Shown here: one piece after another, positions 1 through 8,596 of the stretch
How the letters are laid out: each line of letters begins with the position of its first letter
Position numbering within the stretch: the first letter of the stretch is position 1
NCBI GenBank assembly: GCA_037441525.1
Contig: JBBISA010000033.1
Location: 1-44,398 of the forward strand
Direction of reading: 5' to 3'
Origin: SKVR01 sp037441525
GTDB lineage: Bacteria > Bacteroidota > Bacteroidia > Bacteroidales > UBA7960
Length of the DNA stretch: 44,398 bases
The notes under the pieces: generated by a model
The model's database searches: none
The model's input: the letters and a program-made list of their open reading frames with translations, nothing else
What the model was told of the DNA's origin: nothing
Translations under genes and position numbers: made by a program

Positions 1-13
1 AAATAGTTATTAA

Positions 14-54
14 CAAAAAAAGGCTGCCTCTACTTTTGAGACAGCCTCTTTTTT
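14..54 (-). terminator. Rho-independent terminator after rnr
   Basis: A hairpin with arms 21-30 and 38-47 (nine of ten positions pair, loop 31-37) lies directly beyond the RNase R stop codon at 54-56. Read on the minus strand, the stem is followed by a T-run (the A-run at 14-20 on the plus strand). A T-run at 48-55 on the other side means it could also stop plus-strand transcription. Confidence 0.8.
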
Positions 55-2198
55 TATGATAGGCTAAAGTCTATCTCCTTTCTCTGCACATCTACATGCT
101 TTATCCTTATTGAAATTGAATCGCCTAACTTATAATGCTTTTTCGAATTGAACCCTATTATCTGGTAATTTTCTTCATCGAGGTAGTAATAATCATCACT
201 CATGTCTTTGAGCCTGATCATTCCTTCGCACTTATTGTCTTTCAGTTCTACAAAAAGGCCCCATTTGCTCACTCCCGATATTACTCCTTCAAATTCCTTT
301 CCTATTTTATCAGATAGAAATTCAGCTTGTTTAAATTTAATTGAATCGCGTTCGGCATATTGAGCCAGCTTTTCACGATCAGTACTATGTAAACATTTCT
401 CTTCATAAATTTCTTTAGGAAAACTTTGACTTCCGTTCATATAAGCATTTAAAAGCCTGTGAACCATCAGGTCTGGGTAGCGCCTTATTGGTGATGTAAA
501 ATGGGTGTAGTAATCGAATGCAAGACCATAGTGACCTATGTTTTGAGTTGAATATTCTGCCTTTGCCATACTTCTGAAGGCAATGGTTTCTATCAAGTTT
601 TCTTCACCTTTACCTTCACTTTCTTTCAATAATGAATTAAGTGACTTCGATATGTTTTTACGGGTGTCGGTTTTTAATTTATAACCGAGTTTCGATACAA
701 ACTCTGATAATGAATTGAGTTTTTCAGGATTAGGTATATCATGTATTCTATATACAAAGGTTTTAGGAGAAGAATTTGCTTTAATCTTTCCTATTTTTTC
801 GGCAACTGCCCTATTAGCCAAAAGCATAAATTCCTCTATAAGTTTATTGGATTCCTTCTGTATTTTATGAAATACCGAAATTGGTTTACCATTCTCGTCT
901 AGATTAAACTTTATCTCTTTTTTATCAAAAGCAATAGCTCCGTTTTTCATCCGCTTTTCACGCAATTTTGATGCTATTGTATTGAAAATGTTAATTTCTT
1001 CGGAGAATTCACCTTTATTAGTTTCTATTACTTCTTGAACCTCTTCATAAGTGAATCTCCTGTTAGAATTGATAATAGTTTTCCCAATCCAGATTTCGGA
1101 TACTTTTCCTGCTATTGATATATCAAATAGTACTGAATAGGTTAATTTATCTTCGTTTGGTCTTAATGAACATACGTTGTTTGAAAGTTTTTCGGGTAAC
1201 ATGGGTACTACTCTGTCTACCAAATAAACAGATGTTCCTCTAAAATAGGCTTCGGTATCTAATAATGAATTTTCTTTTACATAGTGCGATACATCCGCTA
1301 TATGCACCCCTAAACGGTAATGGTCTTTTTCAATTAATTCAAGAGAAATTGCGTCGTCAAAATCTTTGGCATCATAAGGGTCTATTGTTATTGTAAATAT
1401 GTTTCTTAGGTCTTTTCGGCTGCTAATTTCTTCAGAAGTAATAGTAGTGTCAATATTTTTTGCCTCATTATCTACTTCCGGTGCAAAAGAATAAGGAAGG
1501 TTGTATTCTTCAAGTATTGCATGAATTTCAACATTATTATCACCGGGCGAACCTAATATTTTGATAATTTTTCCAAAGGGATTTTTTGCGTGTTTGGGCC
1601 ATTCTGTTAATTCTGCTACTGCCTTTTGTCCGTTTTTCGCTCCGTTAAGTTGTTCGAGTGGAATAAAAATATCTACGGGTGTAGATTTGTTGTCGGGGAT
1701 TAAAAATGCATAGGTTCTTTGTTTTTCAATGACTCCCACAAATCTGGTCTTTTCTCTTTTAGTTATTTCTACTATTTCTCCTTCAAGTTTTTGGTCTTTA
1801 CGTTTAGGAAAAAGACGCACAAGTACTTTATCTCCATGTAAAGCCTTATAGGTATTGTTTGGGTTAATAAGAATGTCTTCAGTTAAATCATTGGTAATTA
1901 CATAGGCTTTTCCTGTTTGTTTCATGTCAACAACACCGGAAATTAAATTTTGCAACGACTTTGTTTTTTCTTGTTCCTTCGGATTAAGAACATATTTACC
2001 TTTATAAGCTTCAAGAATGAAATTTTCCCGTTGTAGCTTTTCAAGTATTGATGTAACATATTTTTTTTCATTTAAGTACTTATCAGTTAGCCGCCTGCTT
2101 ATTTGTTTGTGATTATACTTTATCTTGGGGTTATTTTTGAAAAGATTTTTTATTATCTCCGTTATTTCGTGTTTTATTCTTTCTTTGTCCGTTTTCAT
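54..2198 (-). CDS. rnr: Ribonuclease R (RNase II/RNB family exoribonuclease)
   Basis: A 714-residue 3'-to-5' exoribonuclease that degrades structured RNA and takes part in rRNA and mRNA turnover in the cytoplasm. The N-terminus (about residues 1-70) looks like the winged-helix RNase R domain. Cold-shock-type OB folds follow, then the RNB catalytic domain with the acidic cluster DPYDAKDFDDAISLE near residues 272-286, which holds the Mg-binding aspartates, and a C-terminal S1 domain from about residue 635 (EFEGVISGVSKWGLFVEL). Length and domain order match RNase R rather than the shorter RNase II. It is transcribed alone, divergent from the DUF4175 gene, and ends at a hairpin terminator. The ATG at 2198 precedes a typical start (MKTDKERIKHEITEIIKNLF) and no Shine-Dalgarno sequence is evident, as usual in Bacteroidota. 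Confidence 0.95.
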   Translation of the reverse strand: MKTDKERIKHEITEIIKNLFKNNPKIKYNHKQISRRLTDKYLNEKKYVTSILEKLQRENFILEAYKGKYVLNPKEQEKTKSLQNLISGVVDMKQTGKAYVITNDLTEDILINPNNTYKALHGDKVLVRLFPKRKDQKLEGEIVEITKREKTRFVGVIEKQRTYAFLIPDNKSTPVDIFIPLEQLNGAKNGQKAVAELTEWPKHAKNPFGKIIKILGSPGDNNVEIHAILEEYNLPYSFAPEVDNEAKNIDTTITSEEISSRKDLRNIFTITIDPYDAKDFDDAISLELIEKDHYRLGVHIADVSHYVKENSLLDTEAYFRGTSVYLVDRVVPMLPEKLSNNVCSLRPNEDKLTYSVLFDISIAGKVSEIWIGKTIINSNRRFTYEEVQEVIETNKGEFSEEINIFNTIASKLREKRMKNGAIAFDKKEIKFNLDENGKPISVFHKIQKESNKLIEEFMLLANRAVAEKIGKIKANSSPKTFVYRIHDIPNPEKLNSLSEFVSKLGYKLKTDTRKNISKSLNSLLKESEGKGEENLIETIAFRSMAKAEYSTQNIGHYGLAFDYYTHFTSPIRRYPDLMVHRLLNAYMNGSQSFPKEIYEEKCLHSTDREKLAQYAERDSIKFKQAEFLSDKIGKEFEGVISGVSKWGLFVELKDNKCEGMIRLKDMSDDYYYLDEENYQIIGFNSKKHYKLGDSISIRIKHVDVQRKEIDFSLS

Positions 2199-2304
2199 TT
2201 TTGAAAATTAAGATGATTATTGGCTTTTTTAAAATTCTGTAGTTTTTTTATTGTGTAAATTTATGGGTTTAGATTATGTGAATCGAGATTCAAATTTATA
2301 TTTT

Positions 2305-5300
2305 ATGAATAATTCATTTCTGATTTTACTGAAGAAGATCGATGGTGTAGTTAGAAAAAGTATTTACCACAAATTGTTTAAAATTGTGGCTTCTTCAATA
2401 GTTGCTTTTTTGATTCTTTTTATTGTATTTGTTCTTTTTGAATATTTTTACTATATACAGGCTATTTACAGGAAAGCGATATTTTTCGGGTTTATTGGAG
2501 TTTTAGTTATTGGTTTAATATATATATCGTTAAATCTGGTTTTTTTAATTAGAAGAATCGGTGATGATAAGGAAAGAATTAGAGTGTCTGGAATGATTGG
2601 AAATGTTTACAAGAATGATATAGGCGATAAATTGATAAATATTCTTCAATTAAATAAGTTGTTAATTGACGATAACGATAGTAAAAGTTTAGTAAAAGCT
2701 GGAATTTTACAAAAGTCCGAAGCTGTTAGTAATATTGGTTTCGATGATATTATCTCCTTTAGGGATAGTTTTAGAATGATGGTTCTGTTTTTTGTTTTAT
2801 CCGGAATTTATATGAGTGGGTTCTTTTTTATGCCGGAAATTTTTAAAGACCCTGCCACGCGGATTGTGAATTATAATACCGAATTTAATAGAATTGCCCC
2901 ATTTCAAATAAAAGTTCTAAATGAAATGCCTTTAGTTACCTATAAAAATGAAAATTTTATTCTAAAGGTCAGGATAGACGGCGATGTAATACCCGAACTT
3001 ATTGAATTAAGCTTTAATGAGTTTAAAACAAGAATGATAAAAGGTCAGGACCGGAGAATTTTTGAATTCGAATTTAGAAATCTTGAAAGTTCTTCTAATT
3101 TCTATTTGATTAGCGGTGGATTTAAATTTGGTCCTTATCAAATAAAAGTTGCTGAAAGAGCCCTTATCAAAAGTTTTGTTGTTGAGGCAGTTTACCCTGT
3201 TTATACTGGATTCGCTGCTGAAAGGTTTGTTAATCAAGGCGATATTAGCGTGCCAGAAGGTACCGACTTAAATTGGACTTTTTTTACCGCTGATGTTGAT
3301 TCTTTGTATTTTATGTTGAATGACTCTGTTGACCTGATAGCAAAAGGTAACTATTCACCTACTTTTATGTTTCAAAAAAGGGCTTTAAGTTCTTTTCATT
3401 ATTCTTTTTCGGTAATGAATGAAAGCTCAAGGGAGATGAGTTGGTTTAAGCATCAGGTAAATGTAGTTAAGGATTCATTTCCCTCTATTTCTATTGACCT
3501 GGTCCCTGATTCGGTTTTAAATACAATGCTTTTCGTAAGAGGTAATATTAGAGATGATTATGGTTTCTCGGATTTATCTTTCCATTATATTTTGGGTGAT
3601 GAGGAAAATGTTCGATCTGAAAACGATTTCACAAGCCTAAAAATTCCTCTTGAAAAGGATTCAAAGAATCAGATTTTTTATTATTCTATAGATTTTCGTA
3701 ATCTCGGACTCTCTCCCGGAAAACGATTAGATTATTTTTTTAAAATATCAGATAATGATGCTTTTAATGGGCCTAAATCATCAATATCTGAAATGTTTAC
3801 CGTTTCTTTAGGAAATAGAAATGAATTGGTAAATGAATTCCTAAATTCCGACGAAATAACTAAATCTAAATTAGAAAGTGGATTGTCTGACCTGGAAAAT
3901 ATACAAAATGATATCGATAATCTGAGACGAGCCATGATGGATAATGAAAACGTTACATGGGAACAAAGAGAGGTTTTACGCAATTTGCTCGAAAAACAAA
4001 AAAGTATCGAAGAAAAGGTTGAGAAAGCAAGGTTAAATAATGAGATGAACAATTTTCGTCGTGAGAATTTAACTGAGACAGATAAAAAGATATTGGACAA
4101 ACAGCGTGAAGTTGAAAAGTTATTTGATGAAGTAATGTCTGATGAGCTTAAAAATTTGTACAAACAAATTGAGGAGGAGCTACAGAAACTAACAAAGGAA
4201 AATGTATTGAAGCTTCTTGAGAAGTTTCAATTTGAGATGAATGATTTTGAAAACAAACTCGACCGGGCTTTACAATTACTAAAACAATTGCAGGTTGAAC
4301 GCATGTTGTATGATGCCAAAGATAGAATTACTGAAATCAGGGATGATGTTGAAAAATTAAAAAGTGATACTCAGGAAAGGGATGATATTGATAATCTTAA
4401 GGAAAAAAATCAATCTATCAATGATTCTTTTAATTCTGCCAGGGATTTTATGGAAAGTCTAAGAAAATTAAATCAGGAGTTAATTCGGCCCTTCAACATT
4501 GAGAACACTGAAAATATTGAACGCGATGTAATGAACTCATTGAGAAATTCATTGAATGAATTGGGACGTAATAATAGACAAAGGTCTCTCAATCACCAAA
4601 ATGATGCTTCTCAAAGATTACAGAATCTAAGCGAGTTGATAGAAGAATCCATTAATATGATGGAACAGGAGAATCTTGCCGAAGATATTAGAACTCTTCG
4701 GGAAATACTTGACAATCTCATTAAAGTATCTTTTACTCAGGAAGAATTAATGAATTCTACAAGAGATATTAACCTTCGTGATCCACGTTATATTCATTTC
4801 ATTCAGCAGCAAAAGACCATAAAAAATGACCTTGAACTTATAAAGGATAGTTTAATTGCTCTTTCTAAACGGCAGATTCAAATCCAGGGCATTGTTACTC
4901 GAGAAATTACAGAAATTAATCTTAATATTGAATCGGCTATTGATAACCTTGTAGAAAGGAGAAAATTTAATGGTATATCTCGACAGCAATTTGTAATGAC
5001 ACATATAAATAACCTGGCTTTGCTGCTCAATGAGAGTATGCAGAATATGAGATCTCAAATGCAGGCGCAAAGCGGTAAAGGTGAACCTATGGAGGGCCAG
5101 GGAATGGAAGGTATACAGGAAATTAGAAAGATGCAAGAAAAAATGAATAATATGCTTGAGCAATTAAGACAGGGTATGATTCCAGATCAGGGTATGGGCG
5201 GTGAAGGTAATACTCAAATTAGTGAGCGTCTTGCCAGGATGGCTGCCGAACAGGAGGCTATCAGAAACAGATTGAATGAGTTAATAAAAAACCAGGGCAG

Positions 5301-5637
5301 TGGAAATGGCCTGAGCGAAATAGAACAGACTTTAAGAGAAATGGAAAGAACCGAGTTGGACTTAGTTAACCGAAATATTTCCCGTCAAACCATGATTAGA
5401 CAAGAGAGGATTGTTTCAAGGTTGCTTGAACATGAACGAGCTTTATTAGAACAAGATAAAGAAGAAAGACGGGTTGGAGAAACTGCAAAATTTTATAATT
5501 TTAGTAACCCTGAGTCTTTTTTTGAGTATAAAAAGAGTAAAATTAAAACCGCTGAAATGCTCCGCCAATTCCCTCCAGGTTTCAATCCTTTCTTTAAAAA
5601 TCTTGTTGAATCATATTTTCTTAATGTTCAAGAATAA
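2305..5637 (+). CDS. DUF4175 family membrane-anchored coiled-coil protein
   Basis: A large protein (1110 residues from the ATG at 2305) that I recognise as the Bacteroidota DUF4175 family; its molecular function is not established. Two membrane helices lie near residues 26-50 and 58-82 and a third near 153-175. A large, probably extracytoplasmic beta-rich region follows. From about residue 520 to the end it is mostly charged heptad-like helix (long coiled coil) with a Gln/Met/Gly-rich patch around residues 930-1000. The reading frame stays open upstream to a TTG at 2251 and an ATG at 2263, but the family normally begins with a short MNN-type sequence before the first membrane helix, so 2305 is preferred. 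It is followed 6 bp later by an RsbW-like ATPase and then ybeY and mnmG, an order I recall from other Bacteroidota, which suggests an operon. Composition is very AT-rich. Confidence is high for the family and low for any role. Confidence 0.8.
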   Translation: MNNSFLILLKKIDGVVRKSIYHKLFKIVASSIVAFLILFIVFVLFEYFYYIQAIYRKAIFFGFIGVLVIGLIYISLNLVFLIRRIGDDKERIRVSGMIGNVYKNDIGDKLINILQLNKLLIDDNDSKSLVKAGILQKSEAVSNIGFDDIISFRDSFRMMVLFFVLSGIYMSGFFFMPEIFKDPATRIVNYNTEFNRIAPFQIKVLNEMPLVTYKNENFILKVRIDGDVIPELIELSFNEFKTRMIKGQDRRIFEFEFRNLESSSNFYLISGGFKFGPYQIKVAERALIKSFVVEAVYPVYTGFAAERFVNQGDISVPEGTDLNWTFFTADVDSLYFMLNDSVDLIAKGNYSPTFMFQKRALSSFHYSFSVMNESSREMSWFKHQVNVVKDSFPSISIDLVPDSVLNTMLFVRGNIRDDYGFSDLSFHYILGDEENVRSENDFTSLKIPLEKDSKNQIFYYSIDFRNLGLSPGKRLDYFFKISDNDAFNGPKSSISEMFTVSLGNRNELVNEFLNSDEITKSKLESGLSDLENIQNDIDNLRRAMMDNENVTWEQREVLRNLLEKQKSIEEKVEKARLNNEMNNFRRENLTETDKKILDKQREVEKLFDEVMSDELKNLYKQIEEELQKLTKENVLKLLEKFQFEMNDFENKLDRALQLLKQLQVERMLYDAKDRITEIRDDVEKLKSDTQERDDIDNLKEKNQSINDSFNSARDFMESLRKLNQELIRPFNIENTENIERDVMNSLRNSLNELGRNNRQRSLNHQNDASQRLQNLSELIEESINMMEQENLAEDIRTLREILDNLIKVSFTQEELMNSTRDINLRDPRYIHFIQQQKTIKNDLELIKDSLIALSKRQIQIQGIVTREITEINLNIESAIDNLVERRKFNGISRQQFVMTHINNLALLLNESMQNMRSQMQAQSGKGEPMEGQGMEGIQEIRKMQEKMNNMLEQLRQGMIPDQGMGGEGNTQISERLARMAAEQEAIRNRLNELIKNQGSGNGLSEIEQTLREMERTELDLVNRNISRQTMIRQERIVSRLLEHERALLEQDKEERRVGETAKFYNFSNPESFFEYKKSKIKTAEMLRQFPPGFNPFFKNLVESYFLNVQE

Positions 5638-5643
5638 AATAAA

Positions 5644-6138
5644 ATGATAGAAAAAAAACGCACCCTGAGAATTAATTCTTCTCCTGATGGTATTCATGAA
5701 CTTGAAGCCTTTGTTGAGGATATATGCTATGAGTATAATATTTTGAATACGTATTATAGCAATATTCAATTGGCTTTAAATGAAGCTTTTAATAATGCAT
5801 TGATTCATGGAAATAAAATGAGAGTTGACTCAGTTATAGAAATTGACTTCTTTTCAGATGTTAAAGGATTACATTTTATAGTTAAGGATGAAGGCGAAGG
5901 ATTTGATTATTACAAATATCTTGATTATGGAATAGAAAATTTGCCCGAAGAGGATGGTAAAGGAAAACGGGGCATCCTTGTGATTAAAATGCTTGTTGAT
6001 GAAATTAATTTCTTAGGTAATGGTTCGTCCATTGAACTTATTTTTTACATAAGCAGCATTAATTATAATCTTACGTTAGAAAGAAAAAAATATCTTGAAC
6101 AGTATTTCAAAAGTGTTACTCTCTATAAGGCTGAGTAA
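5644..6138 (+). CDS. RsbW-like ATP-binding protein (HATPase_c_2, anti-sigma-factor kinase type)
   Basis: A small stand-alone GHKL ATPase of 164 residues related to the SpoIIAB/RsbW serine kinases. Visible motifs are the N-box (NEAFNNALIHGNK, E47 to N51), the G1 box (DEGEGF, residues 82-87) and the G2 box (GKGKRGILVIKML, residues 105-117). There is no histidine phosphoacceptor domain or membrane segment. A C-terminal tail of about 25 residues (YNLTLERKKYLEQYF and after) extends beyond the usual RsbW length. In Bacillus such proteins phosphorylate an anti-sigma-factor antagonist and sequester a sigma factor, but no antagonist (STAS) gene lies nearby. It starts 6 bp after the DUF4175 stop and precedes ybeY by 28 bp, so co-transcription is likely. 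The actual target is unknown. Confidence 0.8.
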   Translation: MIEKKRTLRINSSPDGIHELEAFVEDICYEYNILNTYYSNIQLALNEAFNNALIHGNKMRVDSVIEIDFFSDVKGLHFIVKDEGEGFDYYKYLDYGIENLPEEDGKGKRGILVIKMLVDEINFLGNGSSIELIFYISSINYNLTLERKKYLEQYFKSVTLYKAE

Positions 6139-6166
6139 TCTTACGCCATAGCATATTTATTCTCTC

Positions 6167-6592
6167 GTGAAGGATATAAGCTTTCATTTTAAGTATTATA
6201 CATTAGAAAATCCATTTCCTGAAAAAAAAGCCAGGAAATGGATTTTGAATATTCTGCAAAACGAGAATAAGGATTGCGGTTCTATCGATATCATTTTTGT
6301 TGATGATGCTAATTTGTTGAATATTAACAAAAACTTTCTTAAGCATGATTATTATACTGATATAATAACCTTTGATTACACTGAAGATGATTCTATAAAC
6401 GGCGATATTTTTATTAGTTTGGACAGGGTTATAGAAAATGCTCAAAAATTTAAAGTAGTTATCTTTCTGGAGTTAAAGAGAGTTTTAGCGCATGGAATTT
6501 TGCATCTATGTGGATATAATGACAAAAAAAAATCCGACGTTTTTCTCATGCGGGAGAAGGAGAACTATTACATAAATCTTGCAGATTTTTAG
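6167..6592 (+). CDS. ybeY: Endoribonuclease YbeY (rRNA maturation factor)
   Basis: A 141-residue member of the UPF0054 family of single-strand-specific, metal-dependent endoribonucleases that act in 16S rRNA 3'-end maturation and ribosome quality control. The signature LAHGILHLCGYNDKKK holds metal-ligand histidines H109 and H113. The third ligand position of the usual HGxLHLxGxxH motif is Asp119 here; I recall related GINDK/GYKDK forms in other Bacteroidota, so this is probably a clade feature rather than a defect. TDIITFD (residues 64-70) is a second conserved block. The start is a GTG at 6167; no upstream ATG is in frame after the preceding gene's stop. It lies between the RsbW-like gene and mnmG, and its last codons overlap the mnmG promoter region. 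Confidence 0.9.
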   Translation: MKDISFHFKYYTLENPFPEKKARKWILNILQNENKDCGSIDIIFVDDANLLNINKNFLKHDYYTDIITFDYTEDDSINGDIFISLDRVIENAQKFKVVIFLELKRVLAHGILHLCGYNDKKKSDVFLMREKENYYINLADF

Positions 6593-6603
6593 TAAATTCA
6601 AGA

Positions 6604-6611
6604 TAATTTTG
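6604..6611 (+). promoter_or_regulatory. Candidate -7 box (TAATTTTG) before mnmG
   Basis: Matches the Bacteroidota TAnnTTTG -7 consensus 24 bp upstream of the mnmG ATG. A TTG at 6579-6581 could be the -33 element, with a 22-bp spacer that is slightly long. It would give mnmG its own promoter inside the operon. Confidence 0.35.
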
Positions 6612-6634
6612 CAGATTAAATTGAGTTTATACGT

Positions 6635-8512
6635 ATGTTTCCAAATTATGATATAATTGTTATTGGTGGTGGGCATGCTGGATGCGAAGCTGCCGCTGCT
6701 GCCGCCAACCTTGGTTCGAGTGTTCTCTTAATTACTATGAACCTGTCAACCATAGCACAGATGTCGTGCAATCCTGCCATGGGGGGCATTGCTAAAGGAC
6801 AAATTATTCGCGAAATCGATGCTTTAGGAGGTTATTCCGGAATTGTTACTGATGAAACGATGATCCAATTTCGAATGTTGAACCGAAGCAAAGGACCAGC
6901 AATGTGGAGTCCCAGGGCCCAAAGTGATAGGGTTTTATTTTCTTTAAAATGGAGAAGTATTCTGGAAAGTATTAAATGTCTTGATTTTTGGCAGGATAGT
7001 GTTACTGCCCTAATTGAAAAAAATGGTAAAGTTGCTGGTGTTAAAACCCAATTAGGATTAGATTTTCATGCCAGGAGTGTTATTATTACAAGTGGTACTT
7101 TTTTAAATGGTAATATTCATATAGGTAAAAGTACCGTAACTGGCGGAAGGCTTGGAGAGGCCGCGAGCAACGGTTTTACCGAAAATTTAAAATCTTATGG
7201 TATAAGAAGCGAGCGATTAAAAACCGGTACGCCGGTTAGGGTAGATGGTAGAACTATAAATTTTTCAAAACTTATTCCGCAGTACGGTGATGAAAACCCA
7301 CAGAAGTTTTCTTTTCTTAATACAAAAAAGCTTGAAGACCAAAAGCCCTGTTTTTTAGCATATACTGATTTATCGGTGCACAATGAATTACGTAAGGGTT
7401 TCGATGATAGTCCAATGTTTTCAGGAAGGATAAAGGGTAGTGGACCTCGATATTGTCCAAGTATTGAAGATAAAATTGAACGCTTTTCTGATAAAGAGAG
7501 GCACCAACTTTTTATTGAACCTGAAGGATGGAATTCCTTGGAGTATTATATAAATGGATTTTCTTCGAGTTTGCCTCTAAATGTACAGATTGAGGGATTA
7601 AAAAAGATACAGGGTTTTGAAAATGCAAAGATTGTAAAACCAGGATACGCTATTGAGTATGATTTTTTCCCTCCAACGCAGTTGGATTTTACATTGCAAA
7701 GCAAAATTATAGAAAATCTTTTTTTTGCCGGACAAGTAAATGGTACTACGGGTTATGAAGAAGCTGCTTGTCAGGGTTTAATAGCTGGAATCAATTCTCA
7801 TTTAAAAATTCGAAATCAAAACGCTTTTAGTTTAAAAAGGAGTGAGGCGTATATTGGAGTTCTTATAGATGATCTTGTTACCAAAGGCACAAATGAACCC
7901 TATAGGATGTTTACCAGTAGGGCTGAGTTCCGGATTTTATTAAGGCAAGATAATGCTGATAGCCGATTGACCAGATTGGGGTATAATCTTGGCTTGGCTT
8001 CACAGGAGCGTTTAGACAGATTAATTGAAAAGGAATTTATCATTGGTAAAATTATTAGCTTGATTTCGGAATATAAGGTTCTTCCCGACAATATAAATTC
8101 ATTTTTGAAAAAAAACAATACTCCATCCATCGCTCAAAAGTCTTTACTTAAGCAAATTCTACTGAGACCACAGGTTGCACTCAAAGATTTTTTGGCCTAT
8201 GATGATACTTTTAAAAGCAAATTGAGTGCTTTTTATAACAATGATTTATTCGAGGAAGCAGTTGAAGCTGCTGAAATTGTCATTAAATATGACGGATATT
8301 TGTTAAGAGAGAAAGAAATGGCAGATAAAATAAACAGATTAGAGAATACTGTGTTACACGAAGATTTTGATTATTCCAAATTATCTGCAATAAGTTTCGA
8401 AGGGAGAGAAAAACTGCAAAAGATAAAGCCCAAAACTATTGGGCAGGCATCAAGAATTAGCGGCATTAATCCTAGCGATATATCCGTATTATTAATTCAT
8501 TTAGGTGCATGA
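6635..8512 (+). CDS. mnmG: tRNA uridine-5-carboxymethylaminomethyl modification enzyme MnmG (GidA)
   Basis: A 625-residue FAD-dependent enzyme that, with MnmE, installs the cmnm5 group on the wobble uridine (U34) of certain tRNAs. The N-terminal dinucleotide-binding motif is IIVIGGGHAGCEAA (residues 7-20). The family signatures SCNPAMGGIAKGQIIREIDALGG (in part) and GLIAGINSH are present, as is the C-terminal MnmE-interacting helical region (PKTIGQASRISGINPSDIS). Length is typical. It is last in the DUF4175-RsbW-like-ybeY-mnmG run, 42 bp after ybeY, and is followed by two parS-like palindromes. Many bacteria carry mnmG near the origin beside parAB; here neither parA, parB nor rsmG is adjacent. 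Confidence 0.97.
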   Translation: MFPNYDIIVIGGGHAGCEAAAAAANLGSSVLLITMNLSTIAQMSCNPAMGGIAKGQIIREIDALGGYSGIVTDETMIQFRMLNRSKGPAMWSPRAQSDRVLFSLKWRSILESIKCLDFWQDSVTALIEKNGKVAGVKTQLGLDFHARSVIITSGTFLNGNIHIGKSTVTGGRLGEAASNGFTENLKSYGIRSERLKTGTPVRVDGRTINFSKLIPQYGDENPQKFSFLNTKKLEDQKPCFLAYTDLSVHNELRKGFDDSPMFSGRIKGSGPRYCPSIEDKIERFSDKERHQLFIEPEGWNSLEYYINGFSSSLPLNVQIEGLKKIQGFENAKIVKPGYAIEYDFFPPTQLDFTLQSKIIENLFFAGQVNGTTGYEEAACQGLIAGINSHLKIRNQNAFSLKRSEAYIGVLIDDLVTKGTNEPYRMFTSRAEFRILLRQDNADSRLTRLGYNLGLASQERLDRLIEKEFIIGKIISLISEYKVLPDNINSFLKKNNTPSIAQKSLLKQILLRPQVALKDFLAYDDTFKSKLSAFYNNDLFEEAVEAAEIVIKYDGYLLREKEMADKINRLENTVLHEDFDYSKLSAISFEGREKLQKIKPKTIGQASRISGINPSDISVLLIHLGA

Positions 8513-8517
8513 GTTCA

Positions 8518-8533
8518 TGTTTCACGTGAAACC
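8518..8533. other. parS-like ParB-binding site, copy 1
   Basis: The 16-mer TGTTTCACGTGAAACC has a perfect 14-bp palindromic core (8519-8532) and matches the widely conserved chromosomal parS consensus (TGTTTCACGTGAAACA form) at 15 of 16 positions. It begins 6 bp after the mnmG stop codon. Its function as a ParB nucleation site is inferred from sequence identity alone. Confidence 0.8.
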
Positions 8534-8547
8534 ATGTTTTTTCTTAA

Positions 8548-8563
8548 GGTTTCACGTGAAACA
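8548..8563. other. parS-like ParB-binding site, copy 2
   Basis: GGTTTCACGTGAAACA repeats the same 14-bp palindromic core (8549-8562) and matches the parS consensus at 15 of 16 positions. The mismatch is on the opposite flank from copy 1. The two centres are exactly 30 bp apart, close to three helical turns, placing both sites on about the same face of the DNA. Confidence 0.8.
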
Positions 8564-8596
8564 AACGCAAGCTAATAGCGCTGACCCCTTTCCAAC

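Noticed and set aside
3732..4163. Antisense frame of 143 codons inside the DUF4175 gene
   Set aside because: Reverse shadow of the AT-rich coiled-coil region; the sense frame has clear family features.
5040..5230. Gln/Met/Gly-rich stretch as a possible DNA repeat or secreted repeat protein
   Set aside because: The DNA is not periodic; it is a low-complexity part of the DUF4175 C-terminal region.
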